Assembly: GCF_022376445.1 (NCBI RefSeq)
Contig: NW_025955124.1
Coordinates: forward strand, 24,951 to 88,950
Length of the DNA stretch: 64,000 nt
Reading direction: 5' to 3'
Origin: Fomitopsis serialis
Lineage: Eukaryota; Basidiomycota; Agaricomycetes; Polyporales; Fomitopsidaceae
Position 1 is the first letter of the stretch. Every line of letters starts with the position of its first letter. Under the pieces are notes generated by a model. The model did not search any database and was not told the DNA's origin. It was given only the letters and a program-made list of their open reading frames with translations. Shown one piece after another: positions 34,572-45,405 of the stretch. A program made the translations under genes and the position numbers.

Positions 34572-37139
34572 TTAGTAGCTTCGGCCACGACGACCACGGT
34601 CTGCGTTGTATCCACCTCTGCCCCTAGCACCGCCGCGGTCGCTCGACGTGTTGTTACGGGACTTCTGAGGCTGATGCTTCACCGCAGTTGGTTCGTCGGA
34701 GGACTTGTCAGGTTCCGGGCCATGCCAGTGCTTGACTCCCGGAAGGTAGCACAGGCCGGTTGGGTGGTCAACCGTGTGGCAGTAGGAGCATCGGACCTTC
34801 ATGTCGACGGGCATGGGTGACTTCGCGCCGGGCCTGCTCAGGCGGCACGCTTGGAGGTCGCGACGGAAATCGACCCACTCGGTGAGCGTCGACGTGGGTG
34901 GTTCGCAATACAGTCGAACCAGGGTGTTCGGGCGACGTTGCGGACCGAAGCATTCGAGTAGGTCGACGTAGACAGACTCCCGTATGTAGGCGAAAGCGTA
35001 GTCGACTGTCTGGCCGCGCCATCGACCCATGGTGTCTATGTCGTGCTGGATGATGTCGCGTAGGTTACCTTCAGCGAGAAGCCGGTCGAGCGCCTTGCGG
35101 AAAGCTGCGCGCATACCCTCCAAGCTCATGTCATCGAAGTATTCGAGGCCGCCCCAGAATCCGACGAAGTGTGATGTGTCGAAGGAGTACTCAACTATCC
35201 CGAAGGTGGCGTCCGAGGTAGACACCCATCGCTTGGCGACGAGTTGACGGCACTGTTCTGCGGTAGGGCCGAAGGCTACGCACCAGTGCGGCGGCTTGTT
35301 GTCCGCCTTCTTTTCGTTCTCCGGGTCGGGGAACTCGATTTCCGGTTGAGGGATGCCTAGCCGGCGTAGGGTGCGTTCCATCGCGAGGCGACATTCGTAG
35401 CCACCTGCGTCGAGCGTGCTTCGTTGCGGCATTGTGAGGAAGACAGCAGGTTGGTTGCGCGCGTTCCAGTCGTCAATCTGGGTCCTCGATACGCCTTCGA
35501 CCTTCCAGAATGGGTCGAAGCCGCCTGCGATGATGCGCCATCCGCCAGGTGGTGCGGGGGTTTCGTCCGACAGGGTCATCGGTAACGAGTTTAGGTTGAT
35601 CGGGGCTCTCGGACCAACGAGGATCGGTTGTGGGCCGTGGTTCCTGTTTTCGCTCACTGGTCTCTGATCATGGTAAGGTGGGCCCGCGCGCACGTCGAAG
35701 ATGGGCATCGGGGGTGGTTCATAGTTCTGAGCGAACGGCGGGAGCACGTGGGCTTCCTCCATCACAACGTCCTGGGGCTCGAAAGTGGGCGGGCGACGTG
35801 GTGCAGGAGCGGCAACCGGGATTCTCGCGGGTCCTGGAGTCGCGTTATGACGGGCCGGTGGGGGCGGTAGGGGCACGTACGGCGGGAAGACCACCTCAGC
35901 AGGATGATGAAAGAGGGCGCGAGGGTCTCCGGGGGAGAGTGGGCGCCCGATCGCTCTTTCCGGCTCAAAGGCGGTCCTTGTGAGGGGTGTTCGCCAAAAG
36001 ACGGGCTCCAGAGGCTGTGGGAATAGTGGTGCGGGAGTGCGAGGAGGCTGCTGAGGTGGGTGTGGAGTGTTCGGGAGCCAGAACACATCGTGGGCACGCG
36101 TAGGAGGGGGGAAAATCCTCTCGGCCATAGGCGTTCTTTGGCGTTGCTGGGCTGCGAAGGGGGAGTCTACTCTCGGCGGGTTGGCAACGTGGGATACAGC
36201 TCGTGGCCCACCGGCGTGCTGGCGGGTTGCCGGCCTGGAGGCGTTCGCGGGTCGTGTGCGAGCCGTGCTAGTGTGCGGTCGAGCAGGTGCTACGCGGTTG
36301 CCTGATGGCTCGTTCTGCTGCGTCAGGGCATCGGGGGGTGGGTAGGGCCTGGCCTGGGGGATCCATGGCTCGAGAGTGTCCCCGTTTCGGACGTCCATGT
36401 GTGGGGCCGCATCGCGCCTTGGGCCCGTGTGTGACGGTCCCGCCGGCGCCCTGAAGGGAGTGCGAGGGGGTAGAGGAGCCGGGTGTGGGCGGTGGTTCTC
36501 GGTTATCAGGGACGCATCGATGCCGTTGTAGTAGATGAAGTGGGATGCTGATGGGCGTACATCGTCACCTTCCGGTGGCTCGACATTCATCGCTGTTTCG
36601 CTATCGGCCACCCTCTCGGCCTCAGCCATCTCTTCCAGGCGACGTACAGTACTTGGGGACGGTTGCACACGGGCAGGGTCTCCTATGCTACCTTCGTCGC
36701 CGTTGTCGCCCGTGACTCGGCGGCGCTTTCGGGCGTCGCTGACAACGCGAGTTTCCTGAGCGGCGGTCGACGGTGGAGGGCCCATGCCGATGGAGGAGGT
36801 AGCGGCCTCGTGCGCCCTCTTGGGCGCGGCCTTTTTCTTCCCCTTGTCCTTCTTCCTGCGAGCCGCAAGGGCGAGCGGGCTACCGGGAGACGACATGGGG
36901 GCTGGGGGCTCGATAGCTGGCGTGGTCCCGGCGTTCTCGGGTCTGTTGGCTGCGGGTTCGCCCGCTGCTGGTATGACGGGGGTCTGCTCTAGGTCGAGGT
37001 GCGGTATGTCGCCGTCCGCGTGGACCGGGCGGAGGACCGGCGTCTGGGGCAGAGGGTGGTTCGCTGGTATGGCCGCGGCCGTACTAGCCTCTGGGAGTGT
37101 TGGGGTTACACGGCTAGGAGAGGCATTGCGGGACACCAC
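34572..37139 (-). CDS. LINE ORF1: nucleic-acid-binding protein with zinc knuckle
   Basis: Intact frame of 855 codons in the position of ORF1, 449 bp upstream of ORF2. The first ~500 residues are Pro-rich and probably disordered. A conserved-looking globular part follows (GGWRIIAGGFDPFWKVEGVS to about residue 770). A single CCHC knuckle lies near 785: CSYCHTVDHPTGLC (C-x2-C-x4-H-x4-C). The C-terminus is Arg/Gly-rich (GGARGRGG), typical of RNA binding. ORF1 proteins of this group package element RNA. The ORF is long for the class, mainly because of the Pro-rich N-terminal half. Confidence 0.8.
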   Translation of the reverse strand: MVSRNASPSRVTPTLPEASTAAAIPANHPLPQTPVLRPVHADGDIPHLDLEQTPVIPAAGEPAANRPENAGTTPAIEPPAPMSSPGSPLALAARRKKDKGKKKAAPKRAHEAATSSIGMGPPPSTAAQETRVVSDARKRRRVTGDNGDEGSIGDPARVQPSPSTVRRLEEMAEAERVADSETAMNVEPPEGDDVRPSASHFIYYNGIDASLITENHRPHPAPLPPRTPFRAPAGPSHTGPRRDAAPHMDVRNGDTLEPWIPQARPYPPPDALTQQNEPSGNRVAPARPHTSTARTRPANASRPATRQHAGGPRAVSHVANPPRVDSPFAAQQRQRTPMAERIFPPPTRAHDVFWLPNTPHPPQQPPRTPAPLFPQPLEPVFWRTPLTRTAFEPERAIGRPLSPGDPRALFHHPAEVVFPPYVPLPPPPARHNATPGPARIPVAAPAPRRPPTFEPQDVVMEEAHVLPPFAQNYEPPPMPIFDVRAGPPYHDQRPVSENRNHGPQPILVGPRAPINLNSLPMTLSDETPAPPGGWRIIAGGFDPFWKVEGVSRTQIDDWNARNQPAVFLTMPQRSTLDAGGYECRLAMERTLRRLGIPQPEIEFPDPENEKKADNKPPHWCVAFGPTAEQCRQLVAKRWVSTSDATFGIVEYSFDTSHFVGFWGGLEYFDDMSLEGMRAAFRKALDRLLAEGNLRDIIQHDIDTMGRWRGQTVDYAFAYIRESVYVDLLECFGPQRRPNTLVRLYCEPPTSTLTEWVDFRRDLQACRLSRPGAKSPMPVDMKVRCSYCHTVDHPTGLCYLPGVKHWHGPEPDKSSDEPTAVKHQPQKSRNNTSSDRGGARGRGGYNADRGRRGRSY

Positions 37140-38171
37140 CGCTGCGTATGCTGGGACTAGTCAGTCTTCGCTCGTGTGTTGGTCGGTTCTGCTTACAAGG
37201 AGACCAACGTCCGTCTGCGGTCATGGAAGCATTCCATGGGTTCTTCGATGGCGACGTCGGCGACGGGGATATACCACGTCCTTGACTCACAACTCCGCGA
37301 GGTATAGCGGTCTACATTCGGTAGGTGTGAGGTGAGTGTGTAGGAGCAAGTTTGTGTACTCACGTTGAGCGTCGCGGCTTTGGTCGGTGCTTTTTTCGCG
37401 GGCATTGTTCTGTTCTGCTGGGTGCGGGATGGCGGTAGCAGTGTCGATCCGAGACTTTGGCTTGTTGTTTATATCTCAGTGTCTCTCAGTTACGGGAGTC
37501 ACCCACGTGGGTATTCCACATGGCTATATTGTCTCGAGGTTACGCACCTTTCTGCGTGTTAGCGTATTAACGTCGATATTCTCGGATATTTGGTTGCTTT
37601 CTGTGGAGGCGGGATGTTTGCGGCGCTTCAGTCCACACCCTCGGGGCCCATCGTGCCCTAGATTTGCAGTATTCGGTGGCCTATGTTGGCTGTTCCCATG
37701 TTGGTCTCGTTGTTTCTCCTGGGTTTCCTGGTGAGCTGGTAATCTCCTTCGCGTTTCCTTCACGTGCCTTCGGCACGCGCGGCCTGGCGTTTGGTAGCTC
37801 GATTTTGGCCTTCTCGGTGTAGGCGCTCCCATTCTCTATTTTATTCTGTCTTTGATGACATGTCGCGTGAGCCTTGACGTGTCTTGGATTTGGTGAGGGT
37901 CCTTTACGTTCGTTTGACGTGGCGCTTGTCGGGCGCGAGTTTCATCGTGACTTTATTCCCGTTTCCATGGTTCGTTCTTCAGGGTTATCGTTCTAGGCTT
38001 AGGTATGCGCAGTCCTGCTGTCCGACGGACGCGGCAGAGGGTGCGATGTTTAGGTTGTACCTTGAGCTAGGACTGTCAAGTTCCTTAGATTGTCAAACAT
38101 GTTATCGAATGATGTGGGGATAGGGCGGTGCTCGCCGGATTAGTGGGACGGGATTTACAACATCATTTCTG

Positions 38172-38840
38172 TCAGACCGTTCCCGATTTACTCGCCCCTC
38201 CGATGCCCTCGCCCTCTCTTTCTGCTTCCGCGTTCCAGTCGTTCGTAATTCTCCGGAGGCGGCGGTTTAGCTGTTTCAGCTCGATCTCCGGGATTTCGAA
38301 CTCGTACGGGTTGACTTTGTCGTTCCTGAAGGGTGGGAGATGGCGGAAGTCCGGGTGTGGACGAGGCAAGCTGGGGAGGGTTGCGTAGTTCGAGGCGTGG
38401 GTCATGCCCTCGAGGTTGTCTAGCGCTACCCATGGGACAGGGACACGTAGCGTGCATTTCGGGCGGGCGCCCGTGATCTCGAACGTGATCCAGTGACGTC
38501 TAAGAGTCACGACCCGTGACAGTCTTCCTACTCCGGATCGTTGTGACTCGGTTTGCAGGCGTACGAGCTGCTGTTTAGCCAGCTGCCTGTGCGGTCTGTC
38601 CTTCACGATCCACGTAAGGCCACTCCTTTCCTCCATCGTCGGCTGTTCGTTGACGTCCACCTCCGTTACGGGGAGGTTAGAGTGCTGGAGGGTGAGTTGG
38701 GGAAGAGGGGTAGGGATGGGGATCGGTGCATGACGTTTCCTCTTCTGTTCCTTCTCAGGTACATTTTCTGTTGTGGCCAGCTGTGGTTCTGCTGACATGC
38801 TCGGGTGTAGCGCGGCGGGGAGGATTCGGCGAGTTTTCAT
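38172..38840 (-). CDS. Extra LINE ORF upstream of ORF1 (unrecognised)
   Basis: A 222-codon ATG frame, 1 kb upstream of ORF1 on the same strand and with the same A/C-rich bias as the rest of the element. The N-terminus is basic (KEQKRKRHAPIP). The middle has RHWITFEITGARPKC and VPWVALDNLEGMTHASNYATLP, which look like folded protein. The C-terminus has IEIELKQLNRRL-like alternation (EIPEIELKQLNRRLRRI) suggesting a helix. I do not recognise the family. It could be an accessory ORF of the element, a gene captured by it, or an older insertion. No sign of splicing or decay. Confidence 0.5.
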   Translation of the reverse strand: MKTRRILPAALHPSMSAEPQLATTENVPEKEQKRKRHAPIPIPTPLPQLTLQHSNLPVTEVDVNEQPTMEERSGLTWIVKDRPHRQLAKQQLVRLQTESQRSGVGRLSRVVTLRRHWITFEITGARPKCTLRVPVPWVALDNLEGMTHASNYATLPSLPRPHPDFRHLPPFRNDKVNPYEFEIPEIELKQLNRRLRRITNDWNAEAEREGEGIGGASKSGTV

Positions 38841-39569
38841 GGTTATAGACTTGGGATTTTCCTGACGTTATAGCTGTTCGTTGAGCGTTTCTTTTGAGCG
38901 TTTGTGGCGTTGCCTAATCTTCCTTCTAGGGCTTCTTCAGCGCCTGGACATGGCATGACGGCTAGATATGCCGTTTACTTATGCTTATGAGAGGAGTAGC
39001 TTCCATAGCGGGTGTTTATGCATGAGTTGTCTTGGTTCCAGTCCCATCATTTGTCTGCCTATTCTTATCCCGGCACGTGTGTGAGGTTGATTTCTCGCTT
39101 CGGCCTATATCACCTGATGTTCGGCCATGTCGGGCTGCTCGAGGGTTTCGGTTCTCTGTTCCAGCGTTTTGGGGATCTGTACAGTTGCGTCGGGGGTTGC
39201 CGAGTGTCAACTTCCGGCTTGATGCTTGAACCTTACTTGCTGCGTGTATCGCGAGTTTTTAGGTTTCGGGAAGGGCCGGTGGGCGCTTCTTTGAGCGTCT
39301 CTCTTCACAGGCTCAGGAGGGGGAAGAGGTTTCGTTGCCGGGCGAGTTGTAGTCTACTCTGGTTGTATTCTCTTATTTAGGGGAAGAGGCCCGGGTGTGG
39401 GCAGGGAGCTCGGTGGCTCTGTGGGGTTATACCCGTTACTGGTGACCCGATGTGGGTGGATTGTCATTGGTTTGACGGATGTTGGCCTCGATGGGTCCTG
39501 GATGTCGGGGCTGGTGTTGCTCCCGGATCCTTAAAGTGCATGTTCGTTTCGTCTCGTAGAGACTACTTA

Positions 39570-39650
39570 CCCCCCGGACCACGAGAAGGTCTGCACAGGA
39601 CTCGTCGCGAGGACGAGCCCTCCCGGGGGCTGCTCAGTTACTTACACTGC
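39570..39650 (-). other. GC-rich nested inverted repeat at the 5' end of the LINE
   Basis: CCCCCGG near 39574-39581 pairs with CCGGGGG near 39633-39639, enclosing a hairpin CTCGTC-GCGAG-GACGAG at about 39602-39618. It falls where the element's 5' end is expected. A structured 5' RNA is plausible; I could not fit it to the HDV-like ribozyme topology. Confidence 0.35.
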
Positions 39651-39659
39651 GGACAACCC

Positions 39660-40408
39660 GGATTGTGCGAGGCGCTTACATGGGCCTAACATTGCAAGAA
39701 CGTGTATATTAGTAAGCCACTAAGTGAAAATCCCTAACATGGGAAGTACATGCCTAGAACATGACACGATTTCGGAACATAGGAAGAACATAGCACTTAC
39801 ATTCCCGATTTTGGGAACATTCGAAATGTTAGCCCGAACAAAGGAATACCATTCCCTATGTTACGAGCTCCGACTTGGAGCCGTAAAAATATACACGCCC
39901 TTACAATGTAAATACCATGTGAGCGCTTCGCACAACGTGGTTCGTCCGCAGTGTTACTTGAAGTGGAGACAATTACACCATATACTCAACATACTTATAC
40001 CAGTACTCGTGTATTGTACGTGTCCAATTGCCTCGAACGGCGGACTGTTACTGTAGGAGGCAAAGGCAGACAGTGAAGAGCTATCCTGGAGCTATCACAG
40101 AACCCTGTGATCAAGAAGTTGTGTCAGAAGTTGTGATGATTGAAGTGCCGAGAACTTGCAGTGTTGTCACCGAAACTGCTCCTGCTCTCGACCTCCTCCT
40201 CTTCGCCATCGCCATCTATTCATCCTTCCTCCCCGCGTCTTCGCGGTGCATTCTCAGCCGTAGCAAGCTGCCACCTTTCTGGCATGTTTCCAAACCTTTG
40301 AACTTCATCTCACCACTGGACGCTACGTACTGCGATACATGACTATTCCGTCAAGTCATTTCCATTCGGCGCCGCAATAGTAGTCTTTCCCAGAGAAGTT
40401 GTGCTTAG
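39660..40408. other. AT-rich spacer; upstream region of the next gene
   Basis: 39660-40040 is AT-rich with recurrent AACAT and GGGAA(C/T)-type words and no ORF of note; it may be an eroded element end. 40150-40260 is CT-rich (CTCCTGCTCTCGACCTCCTCC), consistent with a promoter or leader for the gene that starts at 40409. Confidence 0.4.
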
Positions 40409-43400
40409 ATGGCGAAGAAGAGCTCCCAAACGGCCGAAATGCACCAGTCTCGCCCCTCGCAGTCGGGCATCCCTGTCTTTACCCCACGCAAACCGCAGAG
40501 CGCACTCCCGAGCACGCTTTCTACCCCCCAGCTGGGCCTCGTATCTTCTACACGACACCTCTCCGTGAGTGGTAGTCCGACACATCCAAGTCCCAGCTCG
40601 TCGTCGTCTAGCACGAACGGCGGCATCACACCCTTTCGCTCGTTTCGCAGCCTCTTCTCTACTGCGTCAGGTTCGTCCAAGAACCCACCTAATCCGACCC
40701 CTCCTGTCGCTTCTCCAAAAGCATCCTTCCCTGCAGCCGCGCTCGGGTCTATACGACGTTCCATCGGAGGCGACCGCAGCGTCTCAGCTCCGAACCTTCG
40801 CCAGGAGCCGTCGTATGAAGACACGCCCGTGCTGCAGATCGACCTGCCGCGACCGGACTTTGAGGCATTCATGCACGGCGCCGGTTTGTCGCAGCGCGAG
40901 CCTTCCAAGTCTGCGGCACCAACCCCACCGTCTTCGTTTCCGAGCTGGACACCCTCTGCGTCACAGCTCAGGACACCATCGACGACAGGGTTCACTGAGC
41001 ATCGGCAGACCATACAGCAGGACCGGAGCCCGCCACGTCCGCGCCGGGATGCGCTGCCCAAGGACTCGCGGTTCTCGCGACCCGTCACGGAGCCTTCGTT
41101 CGTGCGGGCTCCCAATGTTGGTGCCCCAGTGCAGTCGAATTGCCCGACCTCTTCTGCACAGGCGCAGCATCCAGATGGTGAGCAACACATGAGTACATCT
41201 TAGCGTGTTACTAAATTATACACCAAGGCTTCGTGCCCTCCCCTTCGCCCTCACCAGCGGTCAACCCAACCGACCTCTCCACCATCATCGAGGCCGAGAA
41301 CTCCGGCCTGTCCAAACACCTTCCGCCGCTTGATTCTTCTCAAGAGGGGGACACGTCTCCGTCGTCTGACGACGATGCTGCTGACCCTGAAGAGGACACG
41401 CTCGACCCGAAGCTCCTTCACGCATCTTCTCGGAACCGACCGGCACGGACACCACCGTCGAAAGAGAGCTCGGTGCTCGACCTGTCGACTTCAAAGGTGA
41501 CGAGTGAAGTTTTGCAGGCGATGGGAGGTGCAGGTCCCGACCGCACGCAGGGCTGGTTGGACGGCGTGGTCGTGGATGATCGGGAGCAGGACCCGTTAGT
41601 AGAGAGCGGGAACACTGGCGACGGCGACGTCAGCTTCAACCTGAGCGAGCTCGATCCTGACCTTGCAGCCCTCCTATCGCCGAACCGACTCGTTAGCCCG
41701 AGCACGGAGCCTGCGTACCAGTTTGGCGCGGACAGCCTGCCTGCGCCACCGTCGCCTAAAGAGACTCCAGCCGCTACGTCTCCATCCGAGTCACCCCGCC
41801 GCCCTACGTTCTCGCGTACCCCGCCTGGGTCGTCACCTCCGCGACAGCACGAACCATTGCGGATGCCCAAGTCACGCACGGCTCCTAATCTGCCGTCTTC
41901 ACTGTCTTCTCGGCCTAACAACCGCTCTGTTTCTGACCGCCCAGCCGTTCAACGATCACACTCAGACTCGCCTCCGCTCGTGGTCCCCAGCGCCGCTCGC
42001 GCTATATCGCACAGTCCTGAGAGACCGGCGACAACGACTGAGGGCCAGCCGCGCGAGACCCTCGACCACTACGCATCTCGCAGACCTCATACTGGCACTG
42101 GGGACTCTTCCGCGAGTGCACTCCGCAGGTCTGCGATCAGCCGTCTGCTTAGCCCTGCCCGCCTCGGCCCTCACGTGACCCCACCGTCCCGCCCACCGTC
42201 ACGGACCTCCCCCAGGCTGCCGCAGGATGCTTCGCTTTCTCCTCCCATCTCGCGCCCGTCCTCTGCTGCGGGGATCTCCTCCGCCCGCCTGCAGGCCGCC
42301 ACGCGCTCGAGCCTCGATGTAAGACCCGGTACAGCCGAAGGTTCGCGCCCGCCCGCCACGCCGCTCCGCTACCGCAAGCGTAGCCTGAGTGCCGTCGAGG
42401 CGGGCCGGTCAGCTCTGTCTGGGCGCGAGTACCCTCGTGCACACCCCTCACGTCCTACAGCCGAATGGCTCGGCCCGCAGACCGCAAAAGCATTCGCTGC
42501 TGCAGGGCTGCTCGACCAGAGCTACGCACGAGATCGAGAGAGCCCCAGCCTCGGCCGACGCACGCCCTCTCGCTTCGGCACCACGAGGAGCAGCATCGAC
42601 GACTCGCGCTCACGCTACGTCCCTTCGCGGATGGCCTTCTCGGAGGCAGGCTCTGCCGGATCCTGGACGCGCGGTGAGACCCCGAGCGTGTCGCGGAGAG
42701 GGAGTATAGTGCGGACTCCAGCGTTGACAGCGACGGCGTCAGAGCTCGGGAGCCTGGAGACGCCCCGCACGACGTTCTCGGCTGCGTCGACCGCGCCGAC
42801 GTCTGTGTCGGCGTCATCCTCAGCGCATCTGCAGAGTGAGCTACAGTCGCTGCAGGAACAGCATCAAATCGAGACGGGGGCCTTGCTGAGCGCGCTTGCG
42901 GATAGCCAGCGAACAGCGAAGGTACTGAGGGAGGAGAACACGCAGCTTCGGGACCGGCTAGCGGAGATAGAGTTCAAGTTGGTCGGAGCCATGGAGGAGG
43001 TCCAGAAGTTGCAGTCCGCCCCACCTCCCTCTTCGCAACTTGGTTCCCGGGTCAGCCATTCACGCTACGGCTCTGTAACGGCAGAGCGAGTGAGCCGTGT
43101 GGGAAGTCGCAGTCCGCGCAAACAATCCGTCTTGCGGGAATACGAATCTCCTGAGGGGTCATGCTCTTCTCCGTCGTCAGAGCACAGCCGTACCGTCGTG
43201 CCAGCTGTAGCCAACCACGCGGAACTTGAGCCCTACCTTGACACCCGCCGTTTCAACAAGCGTATGAGCACCTCGTCTTCTCTGTTCCACGGGCCGCCAA
43301 GTAACATGAGTATGCTCATGCACGAGGAGGCTCTGTCAGCTGCTGGCTCTGGGACAGGCGAACGTGATCATTCCGTCGTATTCTCGAGTCGACCGCAATC

Positions 43401-43650
43401 ACCAGCCTCGCCGACGCTGGTTCTGGCGAAGCTGAGCACCGGTCCTCTTCCCATTGCAGGTCTTGAGGAGAAGGTGATACCAGAACTGGGGAACATCTCC
43501 CCGACTACTGCCGACTTCTCGATGGCTACGTCTTCGCCGGGCAGCTTGAACCTACGACCTGAACATGAGCTGCATCTGGAGGACATGCCGAGTTTCGAGT
43601 TAAATCCCGACCAGGACGACGATGACCAGTATGACACTGGTCGTCTGTAA
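40409..43650 (+). CDS. Large Ser/Pro-rich protein with C-terminal coiled coil
   Basis: Two exons: 40409-41177 and 41228-43650, joined by a 50-bp intron (gtgagc...caccaag) that keeps the frame (HPDG|FVPSPSP), giving 1,063 residues. Most is low-complexity Ser/Pro/Arg sequence with SP/TP motifs, as in cytoskeletal or cell-cycle scaffold proteins heavily phosphorylated by proline-directed kinases. One clear coiled coil spans about residues 800-865 (SELQSLQEQHQIETGALLSAL and LREENTQLRDRLAEIEFKL). Other ordered-looking pieces are ITPFRSFRSLFS and EYPRAHPSRPTAEWLGPQTA. It ends with an Asp-rich tail. I do not recognise a named family; a microtubule- or septum-associated role is only a guess from composition. 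Confidence 0.75.
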
Positions 43651-45330
43651 GTAGAGTATACATCAGTCTATTTTGCTGTCATATTCGCATTCGCATTCGC
43701 ATCTGTCATCGCATCCACACTCGCATCGACATACTTGCTTCCGATTTCGTGTACAACCTTGGGGAACACTTTAGCATTTCGGTTCGCAGTTCTCGCAGAT
43801 ACACACTTGAAAGATTCCCTGTTACATTACTGATACCATTCGATATTCATGGGTGAGAACCCCCCGTCTTCGCGAGCATATGATTACCATGCGCAGCAGG
43901 TGCTTGTATAGGACACTACGTATGTCTGCATTCGCTGCAGAGCTGTCTGTAAAAATATGACCTTGTTTGACACGTCATGCCATATTTTGGGTTCCGTGTT
44001 ACTCAAGCAAGTCTGGCTATACATAGTCTCCCCTAGGCAGACCCTAAAGAAGACCTCTGAGTGGGGGAGAGGACTCGGACGGGGGCTATGCATGTTGCAA
44101 AAGCGTACTACAGCATGGGAGCTCGAATTGCATCTGCCTTGATACCGCCGATGTAGTAGCTGCAGTGACCATTAATGTAATGGTGCCGGCATAGGACATA
44201 TACGGAACCCCTTCCTCCGTCTGCTCCTCCTCCCAGTACTAGTTGCCGTGAACTTGCTTCAAGTTCATGGTGAATGTGGCTGGCTCAATTGACATCTATT
44301 TGTTGCTGCCGTTGTGGCGTTGACGCATGGCCACCCGCACGTCTGTTCGTTTTCCTTGTGCAAACTTCACTTTGTTATACTCTATCTGTAATCTAGCTTC
44401 TGTTCTGTCACAACTTGTAAAGGACAACTTATACGAGAGAAACGCACGCACAACGGCCAGAGCGTCACTGAGCCAGCGCTGCAAAATTTATCAGAACTCT
44501 GCAACTGACTTCCCTGGAGTCTCTCGGTTACCCCCAATTAATGACATTGCTCCGGATCCCGCATGTGCCACCGTCAGTTCGTCTCGGATTTACGCCCAGT
44601 CCGCCGGCCATGGCAGCATCTCCATAGGTGATGCTTCACGCGGTACAGTATTTCGCACATAATCTTCCTTATGAAAAGCATTCATTGACATCATGCTGCT
44701 CCCGTCAAGTACGTATTACCGGTGCCGTATACAATTCCGTCACGGCCGCCGGGCTCAGTCAATCGTCGACCGAAGGCCATGTTCCTATACACACGATGCT
44801 ACTTGGTGACACTCATCCCCGTGGCTTCACCTCACTGGGCTCGAGATCCGCCCGATTGACTGTCCTTATCTCTTTACCTCAGGGCATATACTCGAGGCGC
44901 CGTCTCATAGCGCTGCCAGGCCGGGAAGACAGCGTCAAGGGCTTAATTTGTGTCTTTTCGGCGCGATCCCCACTCTGCTTGCCTAGCCAAGCGGTGGGTG
45001 AGACGGTCTTATACACAGTGCGTCAGGACCACACAGCCTGTACGAAAGACTTCCTTTCTCACCCTGAAGCGGTGGCTTCCCACTGCATGTATGACGGTTG
45101 TCACATCCGCTATATTTCAAAATGGTCTGTTTCGTGGCAAACTACCTCTGTCCAGCGATAGTCCAAGGGGTCAGGCGATATCTACCGGTGAGTTTCATTG
45201 TCCGTAAGTGTGCAGCTCAGCGGTGTTACACCGCGTCATTGAGAAAACCACACACGCGCTGATGCAGGTCCCGAAGGCTCCGTTGCTCGACTTCGTGTCT
45301 GGTGTCCTACATGCGCTTGGCTTATCGTGT
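43651..45330. other. Long intergenic region
   Basis: Begins with a short imperfect TTCGCA/ATCGCA hexamer run (about 43684-43730) just after the stop of the coiled-coil gene. The remaining 1.6 kb has frames up to 177 codons on the plus strand (44628-45161), but composition is not coding-like and no domain or splice structure is visible. It also carries the promoter of the amine oxidase gene. Confidence 0.45.
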
Positions 45331-45338
45331 GTATATAA
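45331..45338 (+). promoter_or_regulatory. TATA box of the amine oxidase gene
   Basis: GTATATAAGG lies 68-75 bp upstream of the ATG at 45406, a usual distance for a fungal TATA element. Confidence 0.6.
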
Positions 45339-45405
45339 GGCCTGCCAGAGTTTGCATGCCCCGTAGGGCCGCTGCGCAGACTTGCGCCCCCTCAGACGAC
45401 CCAAC

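Larger units (their letters stand above)
29600..39650 (-). mobile_element. Near-complete Tad1-type LINE with three ORFs
   Basis: On the minus strand: a long A/C-rich 5' region (about 39650-38840), a 222-codon ORF, a 1-kb spacer, ORF1 with a zinc knuckle, a 450-bp spacer, ORF2 with nuclease, polymerase and RNase H-like regions, and a short 3' UTR. The base bias of the coding strand changes sharply near 29.6 and 39.6 kb, which I take as approximate ends. No poly(A) tail is obvious at the 3' end, and no target-site duplication was found by eye. All three ORFs are open over their full length, suggesting a young copy. Confidence 0.75.

Noticed and set aside
39570..39650. HDV-like ribozyme
   Set aside because: Two stems exist but the nested double-pseudoknot order (P1-P2-P3-P1'-P4-P2') could not be fitted; kept only as a structured element.
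44628..45161. 177-codon plus-strand frame upstream of the amine oxidase
   Set aside because: No domain, no splice sites and non-coding-like composition; it lies in the promoter region.
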